Assembly: GCA_022821235.1 (NCBI GenBank)
Contig: JAJEEA010000482.1
Location: forward strand, 1-57,150
Direction of reading: 5' to 3'
Length of the DNA stretch: 57,150 nucleotides
DNA from: Vicinamibacteria bacterium
GTDB taxonomy: Bacteria; Acidobacteriota; Vicinamibacteria; Vicinamibacterales; UBA8438
The notes beneath the pieces were generated by a model, which searched no databases, was not told the DNA's origin, and was given only the letters and a program-made list of their open reading frames with translations. Each line of letters starts with the position of its first letter. Positions within the stretch are counted from its first letter, which is position 1. The translations under genes and the position numbers were made by a program. Below are positions 18,478 to 28,819 of this stretch, piece by piece.

Positions 18478-20241
18478 TTCGTCGCCCACCGCCTCGCAGG
18501 CGGCCAGCTCCCATCCGTGGAACACCACGGCCAGGCCGACGTGCCGCACCCCCGGCTGGCGGCGGCGCAGACCGGGGTCGGCCAGGTAGCCGCGCAACTG
18601 CGTCCGGGCCTCCTCGAGCCGCGACGCCACCACCGATTCGTCGGCCGCCTCGCCGCGCTTCAGGTACTTGACCTCGATCACGTAGCCGTAGCGGACTTCG
18701 GGGTACCGAGCCAGGAACGGCTCCAGGTGCAGGTCGGCGTAGCCCTTGCCGAGCTCGCGCTCCGAGTGAATCAGGAAGTGGTCGACCAGGCTGAAGTAGG
18801 CGGCCAGGAACGCCTGCACCACCTTCTCGCCGTTCAGGTAGTCGCGGATGCCGGTCTGCGCCCCGATCGCCTCGGCCAGGTACTCCAGCGCGGGCCGCCA
18901 AGCGCCGCGGCAGGCCATGTCGACCACGAGGCCCGAGAACCGGTAGTGGCTGACCGAGAAGACCCCCACGTCGCGGTAGCCGTCGCGCAGGTAGCCGTAC
19001 ATCAGCCGCCGCACCGTCTGGTTGGGGATGCCGAGCCGGGTCCTGCCGTTCGCCCGGCCGCGGATGCTCAGCAGGCCGAAGTAGTACAACAGCGACAGGA
19101 AGTTCTCGGGCTCGACGAGCTCCTCCAGCGGGAAGCTCAGATTGATGTCGGTCTCGGCGCCTCCCTCGCCGGCGACATGCCGCAGCAGGTCGAAGTTGCC
19201 GTTCAGCTTGGCGCCGGCCTCCCGGCTCGTCACCAGCAGGTGCCGCAGCTTGCCGTAGTCGATGCGCACGTTGACGTCGATCAGGCGCCGCGGGACGCGC
19301 CCGGTCGAAATGGCCTCCTTGAGGTAGTAGAGCACCATGTCGGTGTTGTAGACGGCGCCTTCGGCCTCCTCCGTGAACCGGTAGCCGTCGTACCATTCCC
19401 GCATCACGTCCATCGCCGCGTCCACGTCCTGGTTCAGCGCGCCGCCGTCCCGGTAGGTGGCGAGCAGGCCCCGCACCTCCGCCTCCGTGAAGCCGAGCAG
19501 GTCGTTGAACCCGGGGCTGAGGCTGACGTTCTTGCCGATGTTGAAGCCGCTCGTCACGTCGTCCATCGTGATGGGCGAGACCCCGGTGATGAACAGTCGC
19601 TCGAGCCCGCCGCCGCTCTCGCCGGCGCCCGCCTTCAGCGTGGCGAAGAAGTTGCGGAAGAAGCCGCCGCCGTGCGTGAACGACTCGTACGCCTCCCGGC
19701 CGTGGTGGGCGAGCACCGTGTTGGCGAAGTTGTCGTACTCGTCGATGAGGCAGTACAGCGGGATGCCCTGGTCGCCGGCCCAGGCGAACAGCTCGCCGAG
19801 CCTGCCTTCGGCGTCGGCGGGTGCGAGAATGCGCCGGACCGCGGCGTCGGGAAACAGGTCCGCGTTGCGCTCCAGCGCGCGGCGGATCACCATGGCGCAG
19901 TAGGTCTCGAAGCGTTCCCGCAGCGTCTCGAGGGTGTCGTCGAAGGCCGAGAAGTTGAACCGCAGGATGACGTAGCGCGAGCGGTCGTCGGTCGGTTCCC
20001 GCCCGATGTCGGTACCGTCGAAGACGGCGCCCCACTCGTCCGCCCGGCTGCGGTCGTAGTAGTTCTCGAGCACCGACACCCAGAGGCTCTTGCCGAAGCG
20101 CCGGGGGCGGATGAGGAAGACGTAGCTCTCCTCCTCCAGCCGGCGGAGGAACCGCGTCTTGTCGACGTAGAGCCAGCCCTTCAGGCGGATGCGCCTGATG
20201 TCGGCTTCACCGTAGGGGATGCGGGGGCGGGCCGTGGCCAT
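18448..20241 (-). CDS. AAA-ATPase-like / PD-(D/E)XK nuclease fusion (DUF1703 type)
   Basis: Encodes 597 residues. The N-terminus IRLKGWLYVDKTRFLRRLEEE is the family opening, followed by RPRRFGKSL (residues 45-53), the ATPase P-loop variant, and CLIDEYDNF (Walker B-like). SPITMDDVTSGFNIG and the DWLG/WYDGYRF block (WYDGYRFTEEAEGAVYN) are typical. The C-terminal nuclease motif is YGYVIEVKYLKRG, with the E-x-K pair. These proteins are widespread accessory ATPase/nucleases, often in many copies, with suspected roles in mobile elements or defence. A paralog lies at 45146-46879 and a third, degraded one at 47108-47215. The 3' end sits in a tandem repeat. Confidence 0.88.
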   Translation of the reverse strand: MATARPRIPYGEADIRRIRLKGWLYVDKTRFLRRLEEESYVFLIRPRRFGKSLWVSVLENYYDRSRADEWGAVFDGTDIGREPTDDRSRYVILRFNFSAFDDTLETLRERFETYCAMVIRRALERNADLFPDAAVRRILAPADAEGRLGELFAWAGDQGIPLYCLIDEYDNFANTVLAHHGREAYESFTHGGGFFRNFFATLKAGAGESGGGLERLFITGVSPITMDDVTSGFNIGKNVSLSPGFNDLLGFTEAEVRGLLATYRDGGALNQDVDAAMDVMREWYDGYRFTEEAEGAVYNTDMVLYYLKEAISTGRVPRRLIDVNVRIDYGKLRHLLVTSREAGAKLNGNFDLLRHVAGEGGAETDINLSFPLEELVEPENFLSLLYYFGLLSIRGRANGRTRLGIPNQTVRRLMYGYLRDGYRDVGVFSVSHYRFSGLVVDMACRGAWRPALEYLAEAIGAQTGIRDYLNGEKVVQAFLAAYFSLVDHFLIHSERELGKGYADLHLEPFLARYPEVRYGYVIEVKYLKRGEAADESVVASRLEEARTQLRGYLADPGLRRRQPGVRHVGLAVVFHGWELAACEAVGDERTGDQASAP

Positions 20242-20598
20242 CCGTGGCGGTCCTCGCTGCCGGCGCAGGACGACGTCGTGCCCTGCCGCGCTTCGTCCCG
20301 CTCGACGGCCGTGGCGGTCCTCGTCCTCGCCGGACCCGTGTCAGCGGGCACGTCGATCATGCCACACACGGTCCGCGGTGCCCGACAAGGGCGGGCCGCG
20401 CGTCACCAAGGGGCCGGCGCCTCGCCGTCGACCACGCTGCCGGACACCGAGATCCGGATCGCCGAGCGGCCGGGTGTGGGTCCGCATTTTTGCCAACGGT
20501 CGCGAGCTGAACGAGTGGATGATCGAGAACGCCCTCGACCAGGGAGCGCACCGCCGCGTCGAATCGGGTCGGGCACGGAACGTGCATTTGCTGGCTGC
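20242..20598. other. Intergenic region without a convincing gene
   Basis: Open frames on both strands here are arginine/proline-rich and mutually overlapping, with no ribosome binding site or recognisable motif. The region must hold the promoter of the minus-strand AAA-ATPase gene, but I see no clear elements. Confidence 0.4.
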
Positions 20599-21057
20599 AT
20601 GCCTGAAGCGACAAGTTTCGACGACGAGGACGACGTGACGGTGCGGCACGGGCGGCGGCGTCATCGGTGCGACGCCCGCAAGATGCTGGCGGCAACGCTC
20701 CGGGCCGGGCCGGCGGTGGTCGGAAGGGCCCCGGGCCGGGCGACGACCGGCGGTGAGGTGCAGGTCGGGCCCGTGACCCTCACGTTCGGCGGGCACACGG
20801 CGGGTGCGCGGTGCAGGTTCGCCGAGGCGGTCCGGTGGCTGCGCCGGCACGGCGCCGGCCGCGTCGACGTGGTGCTGCGGGGCGGCTCGCGCGCACTCCT
20901 GGTCGCCTGGCCGTGCGGGGTTGCCGCGCGCCGGCCGCAGTCAACCGAAGGTGACGCCGTGCGCGCTGCCATCGGCGTGCTGGCCCGCCTCGAACGGGCG
21001 GGCTCCCGGGCCCGTGCCGGCGCCGCGCGCCGAGCGGACCGAACCGGCCGCCGCTGA
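20599..21057 (+). CDS. Possible small hypothetical protein
   Basis: Would encode 152 residues from the ATG at 20599. The C-terminal half reads VTLTFGGHTAGARC, AEAVRWLRRHGAGRVDVVLRGG and AVRAAIGVLARLERAG, with strong third-position GC bias, which suggests genuine coding. The N-terminal part is basic and less convincing. No ribosome binding site is evident and no family is recognised. A non-coding or antisense explanation remains possible. Confidence 0.3.
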   Translation: MPEATSFDDEDDVTVRHGRRRHRCDARKMLAATLRAGPAVVGRAPGRATTGGEVQVGPVTLTFGGHTAGARCRFAEAVRWLRRHGAGRVDVVLRGGSRALLVAWPCGVAARRPQSTEGDAVRAAIGVLARLERAGSRARAGAARRADRTGRR

Positions 21058-21102
21058 TCGTGCCCCACCGGGTTCGCGGCGCCCTGGCGCGCGCGACCGG
21101 CG

Positions 21103-21723
21103 TCAGCCTGCGAGCCGTAACCCCTGGGCGTGGTCCGCTTGGCGGCTGGCCGCGAGCAACAGCAGGTCGAGCGGCAGCAGGCCGAGCCCGGTCCGCCCGT
21201 CGGGTGGCACCGTTGGCGCGTCCGGACTGACGAGGAGGCAACGCCCGCGGAACCGCGGGAAGCGCTCCATGAAGCGCTGCAGCCCGGCCGTGGAGTGACG
21301 CACGGACGAGGCGGTCTCGAACGCCAGAGGGCGCTCGGGATGGTCGTAGACAAGATCGACCTCGTGGCGGCCCTCGCGCCAGTGGTAGAGCCGGACCTGG
21401 GTCTGCCGGGCGAGTGCGTGCAGGTGGCCCGCGGCCATGTTCTCGAAGAGCAGTCCCATCTCTTCGGCGTCGGTCAGCGGACCGAGGCCCCGCTGGAGGG
21501 CCGCGTTCCGGACCGCGCCGTCGACGAAGTAGATGCGCCGTCCATGGCGTTGCACGGTGCCTTCCCGCCCCGAGTAGTTGGGCAGCGTGAAGACGAGGAA
21601 CGCGCGTTCCAGGTAGGACAGATAACGGTCGAACGTTGGCTGCGACAATCCGTCGAGCTCCTGGCACAGGTGCTGGACGAGCTGGAACCGATTCGAGTCC
21701 GGGTCCTGAAGGTTCTCGCACAA
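21103..21723 (-). pseudogene. Remnant of a DUF4143-type AAA ATPase (C-terminal domain only)
   Basis: The frame gives 206 residues from a TTG with an in-frame stop just upstream (21727). LVQHLCQELDGLSQPTFDRYLSYLERAFLVFTLPNYSG and RRIYFVDGAVRNAAL are the winged-helix and beta segments of the DUF4143 domain that normally follows an AAA_14 ATPase domain. EVDLVYDHPERPLAFETASS is the nuclease-like end (D-x-x-x-E). The N-terminal ATPase part, with its Walker motifs, is absent, so the gene is truncated. It sits downstream of the helicase-nuclease gene on the same strand. It could be expressed as a stand-alone domain, but truncation is the simpler view. Confidence 0.75.
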
Positions 21724-21814
21724 CCGTCATTGGGGGCTTGCGCTGACGGGTTGCTCCCGACGAGGGGAGGGCGGCCTCCGGACTGCGGTTGTCCTCCTTC
21801 AACGATGGCTCTCG

Positions 21815-24800
21815 TCATGGTGCCAGCACGTTGTTGATGAGTTCAGCGATCTGCCGGGAATCGATGCCGCCCTTCTCGTCGTCCCGCGTGACGATCAGGA
21901 CGCCGGTGTCTCCGCCGCCCTCCTCGTGCGGCAGGATGTCCGCCGCGCGGTACGCTCCCAGCTTGCGCTTCCACCGGGCCTCGTAGTCGGGGTTGCGCAG
22001 GAGTCCCAGGTGTTCCCAGTAGTATCGCGCGCCCGTATCGTCGTCCACGACCGTGAAGTCCGGATATCGCGTCTCGCCGTTGGGCAGTGCGAGAGGCGCC
22101 TCGTACTCGTAGCGGTCGATGCCTTGCGCGAGCAGTTCGTTGGCGATGATGACCTCCGACTTCGAGCGGGCGAGGTCGCCACGCTTCGTACGATGGATGA
22201 GCCGGTCTTCGAGGAATCGCTCGCCACCGTCGACCTCGAACCGGATCGGGTTAGGCGGTGCGAAGAGGTTGGTCAGCCGTTGCGCGATCTCGGAGTGTCT
22301 CTCGCTCGCATATCGGCGGAGCGCCCGCAGATCACCACGGTGCAGTACGATGACTCTATCCTGCTGCCGGGTCAGCGCGGTATACAGCAATTCGCGGGAA
22401 AGCAGCCAGCATGGATCCGGCAGCACGACGAATGTCCTCCCGAACTCGCTACCCTGCGTCTTGTGGACAGTTAGCGCGTACGCGAGATCGAGGGGAGGTG
22501 TGCCCTCTTCGCCGCCGAACTCCCACGTCTTGAAATCGTAGTCCCGACCGGGCTGGGAGGTGAATTCCACTTCCAGGAAGGGAAACAGCTTCTTCTGTCC
22601 ACTTCTCTTGTAGTTGCCGACGACGATCCCCACATCGCCGTTGGCCACGTACGACGGGCGTTCGGCGTCTTCAGGGTAGACGGTCCGGTCGCTGCTGTTT
22701 CTCAGGTTGATGACCTTGTCGCCGTAGACGATCCCTTGGGGGCCGAGTGGAGGGTGGATCTTGCGGAACCCGCGCGACGTTGCCCGCGACAGCCACGTTC
22801 GGCGAAAGGTCTGCTGAACGAGACGATTCAGGACGTCGACGCCGTGTTCGGCGCCACGTACGGGGGAGATGATCTGCCACCGCTCTGCCTTCGGGGCTTC
22901 GTCGGCACCCCGACTGCGCCAGAAGAAGGTGCCTCCGTTGAAGATGGTCGCGCCGAGGCTGCGTTCGAAAGTGATCTCGTCATCCTGACCGCTGAGCTCG
23001 AGTTCGTCGACTATCAACTCAAGCAACCGGCCGTGGAGATCCTCGCCATCGGTCCACGATTCGAAGCGGAGCTCGTCCATCTCCTCGTTGGCGAGCCGGT
23101 TCCAGATCTCGTCGGCGGCAGGATCCGGATTGCCCCCGAACCAGCCGGCGAGCAGCAGGTCGGCGCGCGTCGTTCCCCGCTGGCGACGCGGAATGGTGAG
23201 TTCGGCGTAACCGGCGTCGACCCGAGGGAAGCGCTGCTCGACGCCTTCGGGTGCCAGCTCGCGGACGATATCCACGAACGGCCTGCCGCTCCCGATGGGA
23301 GGAAGCTGGCGCGGGTCGCCGACCAGCACGAGCCTGTCGACTCCGCTCAGACCGTCGAGCAGAGCGGCGAGCTGTTCTTCGGTGAGCATCGAGCACTCGT
23401 CGACGATGACAGTGCGGTAGTCGCCGCAGCGGCTGGCGCTCCCCGTGACCACGTAGCGTCCGGTGTCCGGCTGGTAGCGTTCACCGAACCGCATCAGGAA
23501 CTGCGCGATCGTGAACCCGTTGCCCATCTCCGTCTTCGTTTCGAGCTGCACGCGGGCCTTGCCGGTCGGGGCGAGCAGCAACACGCCGCCTCGGGACACA
23601 TCGTCGAGGTGGCAGAGCATTCTCAGCAGCGTGGTCTTGCCGGTGCCCGCGGCGCCGACCAGCACGGAGAGCCGCGACGCGAAGATCTCCGCCAGCGCCT
23701 CCGCCTTCTCCTGGCGTGCGAGGCGTTCGGCCGCCGGGTCGTTCGATTCGGAGGGGAGGTCCCGGAGCGTTTCGTCGACCACGGCGCGGAAGTCGTGCGC
23801 CCCCTCGTGGCGCCGGCTCCTGGCGCCCAAGCGCTTCCGGATCGTCCGGCCGATGAGCCCGGTGGTGTCCACGAACCGTTCGAGTTGGTAGGCGGGGCTG
23901 CCGTCGGCCATCTCCAGCGGACGAACCACGCCGGCCAACCGGTCGCCCAGGCCGGCGACGACCTCCGGCCCCACCGGGCAGTCGGTCTCCAGTTGCATCC
24001 TCTCGATGTACGTCGTCAGCCAACTGCGGGGCAGCAACGTATGCCCCTGGTCGGCACCCTGTTCGAGGGCGGCCACGAGGAGCGCGCGAACCCGGCGGGG
24101 GTCGACCTTGTCATGGAGCCGTGACCGTTCGGGCAGCGGATGCGCCTCCAGAACGACCCTGTCGGGCAGCAGGCCCCGGTCGATCGTCGTCACCGAGATG
24201 GGATCGCTCGACAGGCGATCGATCTCATAGAGAAGATATGGATTCGAGATGAGATCGGCGTCGCTCAGGTGGTTCGGTCGTCGATCGGGGTCGAAGAAGC
24301 GCTTGGCTTGGTCGGCCTCGATCGAGAAACGGCTGAGGAGTTTCAACAGTTCCGTCCTCTCGGGGGACATCGCTCGCCAAGCCCGGACGAAGCCCTCTCC
24401 GATGAGCTCCTTCGCGTAGCCGGTTGCTGTACCCGGCGATTGCATGACGCGTTCGAAGGCCGGCCAGGGATCGACGCTGCCGTTGCTGCTCCCCGTTGCG
24501 CACTGTTCGGCCAACTCGTAGGCGACCAGGTTGCCGCCGTCACCCAGGAACGCAGTGAGCGCGGAGCCGAACCCGGGGTAGGGACCGCGCATACGCCACA
24601 ACCGGTTGAGCTGCCGATCGAGCCATGCCCTTGCCCGTTTCCACCGTCCGGGCAGGACGGTTTCGATCCGCTCCAGTGCGCGGACGCAACTCAGCACGGT
24701 GGCAATCGCATGGTCGTGCGACACGTGCTCTGATCCGTACGAGAAGCTCCAGAACGCCTCGCCGGGTGCGAGGGCGAGGAACTGCTCGGGGTCGAGGCCC

Positions 24801-25564
24801 CTGTCGCTCGCAAGGTCCAGCAACTCCTGGAACGGGAACAGGAATCCTTCCTTGAAATCCGGCCGGATCGAGTGCGCGACATTCCGCTCCCACACGACAC
24901 TCCGGTGCGGCGGACTCGGGGTTGAGTACCGGTATTCGACGTGGTCATCGACAGCCCGCACCAGACCCACGCCGACGATGACCCGACCGGTGGCCGCTGA
25001 CAGAGGCGTGTCCTTCGCATAGAAGAAACACAACGACTCCTCCGGCCGAACCGCGCCGAAGAAGGTGTCCAGCATGACGAGTTGATTGGCGCGAGCCTGG
25101 ATCCAGTTGTTGCGGAATCCGAGGTCAGGCTCACGATCCGGTTGAAACGCCAAGTCGTACTTGGCGATGATCGCCGCGCTTTCGTCCTTCAGCATCCAAC
25201 GGAAGGGTACGCAGGCGGCGGCGTACGGCCGCATCGTGTACGGCGTCGGAAGGAAGTGCCCGTGCGAGTCAGCGTTGCGCTCGGCGTACGGATGCCGTTT
25301 CGTCACCGTAATCGGAAACGGCGCCATGAAGCTCGCGCGTTCCGCCTTGCACGCCGGCAGCTGGTTCTCTGGCAGGTCTGCCAGCGATCTGCCGGCTGCC
25401 TTGGTCTCAGCGTCGTCGTCCTTCTCGTCGGCAATCCGGGGAAGCACCCGGCAGGCCACGTTGCCGGCAGGCCGGTTACAGACGGTTCCGGCCCACCCTC
25501 CATCGTGCCAGGGCACGCGGATCGAGAGGTGATGGACTGGCAGGGGACGGGCTCCAGCGATCAT
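21815..25564 (-). CDS. Large RecD-like helicase with N-terminal orphan domain and C-terminal nuclease-like domain
   Basis: Encodes 1249 residues. Residues 1-110 are a distinctive domain with SIRVPWHDGGWAGTVC, Cys29, Cys38 and Cys72 and LPACKAERASFMAPF. Residues 110-600 are helical and unassigned. The helicase core starts with VLVGAAGTGKTTLLRML (Walker A, 637-645), then TVIVDECSMLTEEQL (Walker B, about 722), LVLVGDPRQLPPIGSGRPF and ALTVHKTQGSEF, as in RecD2/TraA superfamily 1B. At about 1168-1190, RYPDFTVVDDD followed by WEHLG has the D and E spacing of a restriction-like nuclease. Such single-gene helicase-nucleases recur in accessory regions and fit a DNA defence or repair role; this is inference. 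Lower GC than the backbone. Confidence 0.82.
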   Translation of the reverse strand: MIAGARPLPVHHLSIRVPWHDGGWAGTVCNRPAGNVACRVLPRIADEKDDDAETKAAGRSLADLPENQLPACKAERASFMAPFPITVTKRHPYAERNADSHGHFLPTPYTMRPYAAACVPFRWMLKDESAAIIAKYDLAFQPDREPDLGFRNNWIQARANQLVMLDTFFGAVRPEESLCFFYAKDTPLSAATGRVIVGVGLVRAVDDHVEYRYSTPSPPHRSVVWERNVAHSIRPDFKEGFLFPFQELLDLASDRGLDPEQFLALAPGEAFWSFSYGSEHVSHDHAIATVLSCVRALERIETVLPGRWKRARAWLDRQLNRLWRMRGPYPGFGSALTAFLGDGGNLVAYELAEQCATGSSNGSVDPWPAFERVMQSPGTATGYAKELIGEGFVRAWRAMSPERTELLKLLSRFSIEADQAKRFFDPDRRPNHLSDADLISNPYLLYEIDRLSSDPISVTTIDRGLLPDRVVLEAHPLPERSRLHDKVDPRRVRALLVAALEQGADQGHTLLPRSWLTTYIERMQLETDCPVGPEVVAGLGDRLAGVVRPLEMADGSPAYQLERFVDTTGLIGRTIRKRLGARSRRHEGAHDFRAVVDETLRDLPSESNDPAAERLARQEKAEALAEIFASRLSVLVGAAGTGKTTLLRMLCHLDDVSRGGVLLLAPTGKARVQLETKTEMGNGFTIAQFLMRFGERYQPDTGRYVVTGSASRCGDYRTVIVDECSMLTEEQLAALLDGLSGVDRLVLVGDPRQLPPIGSGRPFVDIVRELAPEGVEQRFPRVDAGYAELTIPRRQRGTTRADLLLAGWFGGNPDPAADEIWNRLANEEMDELRFESWTDGEDLHGRLLELIVDELELSGQDDEITFERSLGATIFNGGTFFWRSRGADEAPKAERWQIISPVRGAEHGVDVLNRLVQQTFRRTWLSRATSRGFRKIHPPLGPQGIVYGDKVINLRNSSDRTVYPEDAERPSYVANGDVGIVVGNYKRSGQKKLFPFLEVEFTSQPGRDYDFKTWEFGGEEGTPPLDLAYALTVHKTQGSEFGRTFVVLPDPCWLLSRELLYTALTRQQDRVIVLHRGDLRALRRYASERHSEIAQRLTNLFAPPNPIRFEVDGGERFLEDRLIHRTKRGDLARSKSEVIIANELLAQGIDRYEYEAPLALPNGETRYPDFTVVDDDTGARYYWEHLGLLRNPDYEARWKRKLGAYRAADILPHEEGGGDTGVLIVTRDDEKGGIDSRQIAELINNVLAP

Positions 25565-25675
25565 GCCGCTACTCCCGGGTTGGTGTTGCGCTCAATGACC
25601 ATGGGCGCGCCGGCTCCACCGCCCGCCGGCGGAAGCGGCGACACGACCGGCGCTACTTGCCATTGGTCGGGGCGT

Positions 25676-26134
25676 TCAATCCTCGAACGCGCGCCAGGGA
25701 CCGACGAAGCCGGTCGCTGGGTCGAAGCACTCGGAAAGCGCGCGATCCAGCCAATCAGCCGTGTACCGATTCGCTCGCATCCTGAAGGCGAATGCCTCGT
25801 CGCTGACGGTCGGGTCGCGCCACGGCTCGGGGATCAGATCTTCGTACGACGGCCAGCGTCCCATTGCGGCCCCGTTCAATCCGTAGGTGCTTCCGCCGTC
25901 AGCGCGGATCGTCACGTGCGGCCGCTTCAGGCGTCCGGTATCGCGGCCGAAATCTGGAATCGGGTACGTGAGGATCTCGCATCGGACGGTTGCAGTCTCG
26001 AAGGTGAACGGCCAATCCTCGCCGTCGTTCCCGCCAACCTCGAAACCGGTATCAACGACGACGATCCGTTGGTCGCCCTCGCCGCCGCCGCATGCGACCA
26101 GCCCGCCGAGTAGAACAACAGGCAGAATCCGCAT
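25676..26134 (-). CDS. Lipoprotein, DUF2511-like
   Basis: Encodes 152 residues. LPVVLLGGLVACGGGEG is a lipoprotein signal with lipobox LVAC. The mature part has FTFETATVRCEILT and HVTIRADGGSTYGLNGAAMGRW, resembling the DUF2511/YebY pattern in which a buried Cys precedes a GxxYxLNGxA motif. SEDLIPEPWRDP-like sequence and an Arg/Trp-rich end follow (WLDRALSECFDP). The function is unknown; members are periplasmic. It sits between nitronate monooxygenase (13 bases from its stop) and the helicase gene, all on the minus strand. Confidence 0.72.
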   Translation of the reverse strand: MRILPVVLLGGLVACGGGEGDQRIVVVDTGFEVGGNDGEDWPFTFETATVRCEILTYPIPDFGRDTGRLKRPHVTIRADGGSTYGLNGAAMGRWPSYEDLIPEPWRDPTVSDEAFAFRMRANRYTADWLDRALSECFDPATGFVGPWRAFED

Positions 26135-26147
26135 TGCTCCTTCAGGT

Positions 26148-27242
<1,095 letters not shown>

Positions 27243-27287
27243 TCACCACGGGTTCCCGGGAGGGTCGGCCGCCGGCGGTCAGGGTGG

Positions 27288-27692
27288 TCAGGGCGAGAAC
27301 GGGATGTCGTTCAAGGCCTCGAGGTCGTTCGAGAGCGCGGTGTCTCCGGCGGGGAACCGGTTGCCGGCGAGGATGAAGGCGACGAGGCTCGCGGTCTCGT
27401 CCTTCGACAGGCTGCCGGGGGCGTCCTGCGGCATCTCCTCCTGGATCAACTGGAACAGCTCGCCGATGGAGCGGCCCTCCCACCGGTTCCTGAACGTGTG
27501 GTCGCCGAGCAGGGCGGCCATCTCGGGCACGAACGCGCTCAGGGTGCCGTGGCACGAGACGCACTGGTCGTCGTACAGCCCCTCGCCCGCGTCGGCCTGG
27601 GCCGACGTGTAGAGGCCGTCCGCCTGGCCGCCGGCCGAGATTCCGCCGGTCACGACGAGCGCGACGCCCGTCGCGAGAAGAAGCGCACGCAT
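27288..27692 (-). CDS. Small exported c-type cytochrome
   Basis: Encodes 134 residues with a signal peptide (ALLLATGVALVVTGGISAGG) and one haem-binding motif, CVSCH, at residues 44-48. LGDHTFRNRWEGRSIGELFQLIQEEMPQDAPGSL gives a distal methionine candidate (MPQ). This arrangement is a class-I monohaem cytochrome c, as often found next to quinoprotein dehydrogenases. It lies in a minus-strand run with a beta-propeller protein and a second cytochrome c-like gene, probably one electron-transfer unit. Confidence 0.9.
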   Translation of the reverse strand: MRALLLATGVALVVTGGISAGGQADGLYTSAQADAGEGLYDDQCVSCHGTLSAFVPEMAALLGDHTFRNRWEGRSIGELFQLIQEEMPQDAPGSLSKDETASLVAFILAGNRFPAGDTALSNDLEALNDIPFSP

Positions 27693-27752
27693 GGTTCGGT
27701 CTCCGGCGACAGACGGGAGCCCGGAGGCTCCCGTCTGCCCCGTTCGCCGAGT

Positions 27753-28778
27753 CTAGTCGTCGTCGACGATCAGCGTCGCGTTCCGCTTGGGAACCTGCCC
27801 GCCGGTCTCGATCTTGGTCACCAGCTCGACCGTCGCGATGTCGATGACGGCGACGTTGTTGTCGCCCGACATCGAGATGTACGCGTACTTGCTGTCGGGG
27901 GTGATGGTGACCCAGTTCGGCGAGTGGCCCACGCGGACGCCGCCCACCAGCTCGCGCTCGGGCAGGCTGTAGACGTACACGCTGCTGTTCAGGCTGCTGT
28001 TCGCGACCAGGTACTTGCCGTCGGGGGTGACGCCGATGCCGTGGGCGGTGTTGCCGCCGTGCCCCGGGGTGCGCTCGTTGTTCGGCAGCTCGGGGTACTC
28101 GACGCGGTCGACCCACTTGCGGGTCTCGAAGTCGAGCACGCCGAAGCCGTTGAAGTTCGAGAGCTGCGCGTAGATGTGCTTCGTCGACCCGTCCTCGTTG
28201 ACCTCGAAGGTCATCGGGCGGATGCCGAGGTCGGAGTAGGTCGTCCACACCGGGAAGTCGGTCTCGGTGCTCACGACGGTGATGTTGCGCCCGCCGACCA
28301 TGCCGGCGATGGCGTACTTGCCGTCCGGCGTCACGTAGGTGTTGTGGACCCCGCCGTGCACCGAGATGATGGCGGTCATCTCCTCGGACTCGGTGTCGAG
28401 CACCTGCAGCGCCCCCGGCGACTCGGCGATGGCGGTGTAGACCTTGCGGCCGTCCGGGGTGATGGCGATGTTGTTGGGCCGGCCGATGAGCTCGACCTGC
28501 TTCGTGACCTCCAGGGTCTCCATGTCGACGATGTCGACGGTGTCGTCGGACTCGTTGGCGACGTAGAGCTTCTTGCCGTCGGGCGACGGCGCCGCCCCGT
28601 GGGCGCGCTCGATCCCGTGGATCACGCCGATCACCTCGTTGGTGAGCGGATCGATGACGTGCACGTTGTCGCCGGCGCTGTTGGTCTGGATGATCCGGAC
28701 CGTCTGCGCCGCCGCCGCGACCGGGATGACGAGGGCGGCGACCGCCGCCAGAACCACCAGTCTGCGTGTCGTGACCAT
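27753..28778 (-). CDS. Exported YncE-like beta-propeller protein
   Basis: Encodes 341 residues from the ATG at 28778. A signal peptide (VVLAAVAALVIPVAAAAQ) precedes repeated propeller units: NVHVIDPLTNEVIGVI, KKLYVANESDDTVDIVD, RPNNIAITPDGRKVYTAIAES, HGGVHNTYVTPDGKYAIAG, GHSPNWVTITPDSKYAYISMSGDNNVAVID. The D-G-K/R signature TPDGK recurs. Such periplasmic YVTN/YncE propellers bind partners or DNA, and in these clusters they often sit with cytochromes. No catalytic residues are evident. Together with the two flanking cytochrome genes it may form an oxidation module. Confidence 0.88.
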   Translation of the reverse strand: MVTTRRLVVLAAVAALVIPVAAAAQTVRIIQTNSAGDNVHVIDPLTNEVIGVIHGIERAHGAAPSPDGKKLYVANESDDTVDIVDMETLEVTKQVELIGRPNNIAITPDGRKVYTAIAESPGALQVLDTESEEMTAIISVHGGVHNTYVTPDGKYAIAGMVGGRNITVVSTETDFPVWTTYSDLGIRPMTFEVNEDGSTKHIYAQLSNFNGFGVLDFETRKWVDRVEYPELPNNERTPGHGGNTAHGIGVTPDGKYLVANSSLNSSVYVYSLPERELVGGVRVGHSPNWVTITPDSKYAYISMSGDNNVAVIDIATVELVTKIETGGQVPKRNATLIVDDD

Positions 28779-28819
28779 TGCTCGAACTCCTTCTCTGTAA
28801 AGCGCGTTCCCGTCGGTTG

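Noticed and set aside
18097-20598. Long plus-strand open frame ending at 21057
   Set aside because: Its left part is antisense to the AAA-ATPase/nuclease gene; only the last part (20599-21057) is kept as a weak candidate.
20341-20850. Minus-strand open frames opposite the weak hypothetical gene
   Set aside because: Cysteine/arginine/proline-rich without motifs or ribosome binding site.
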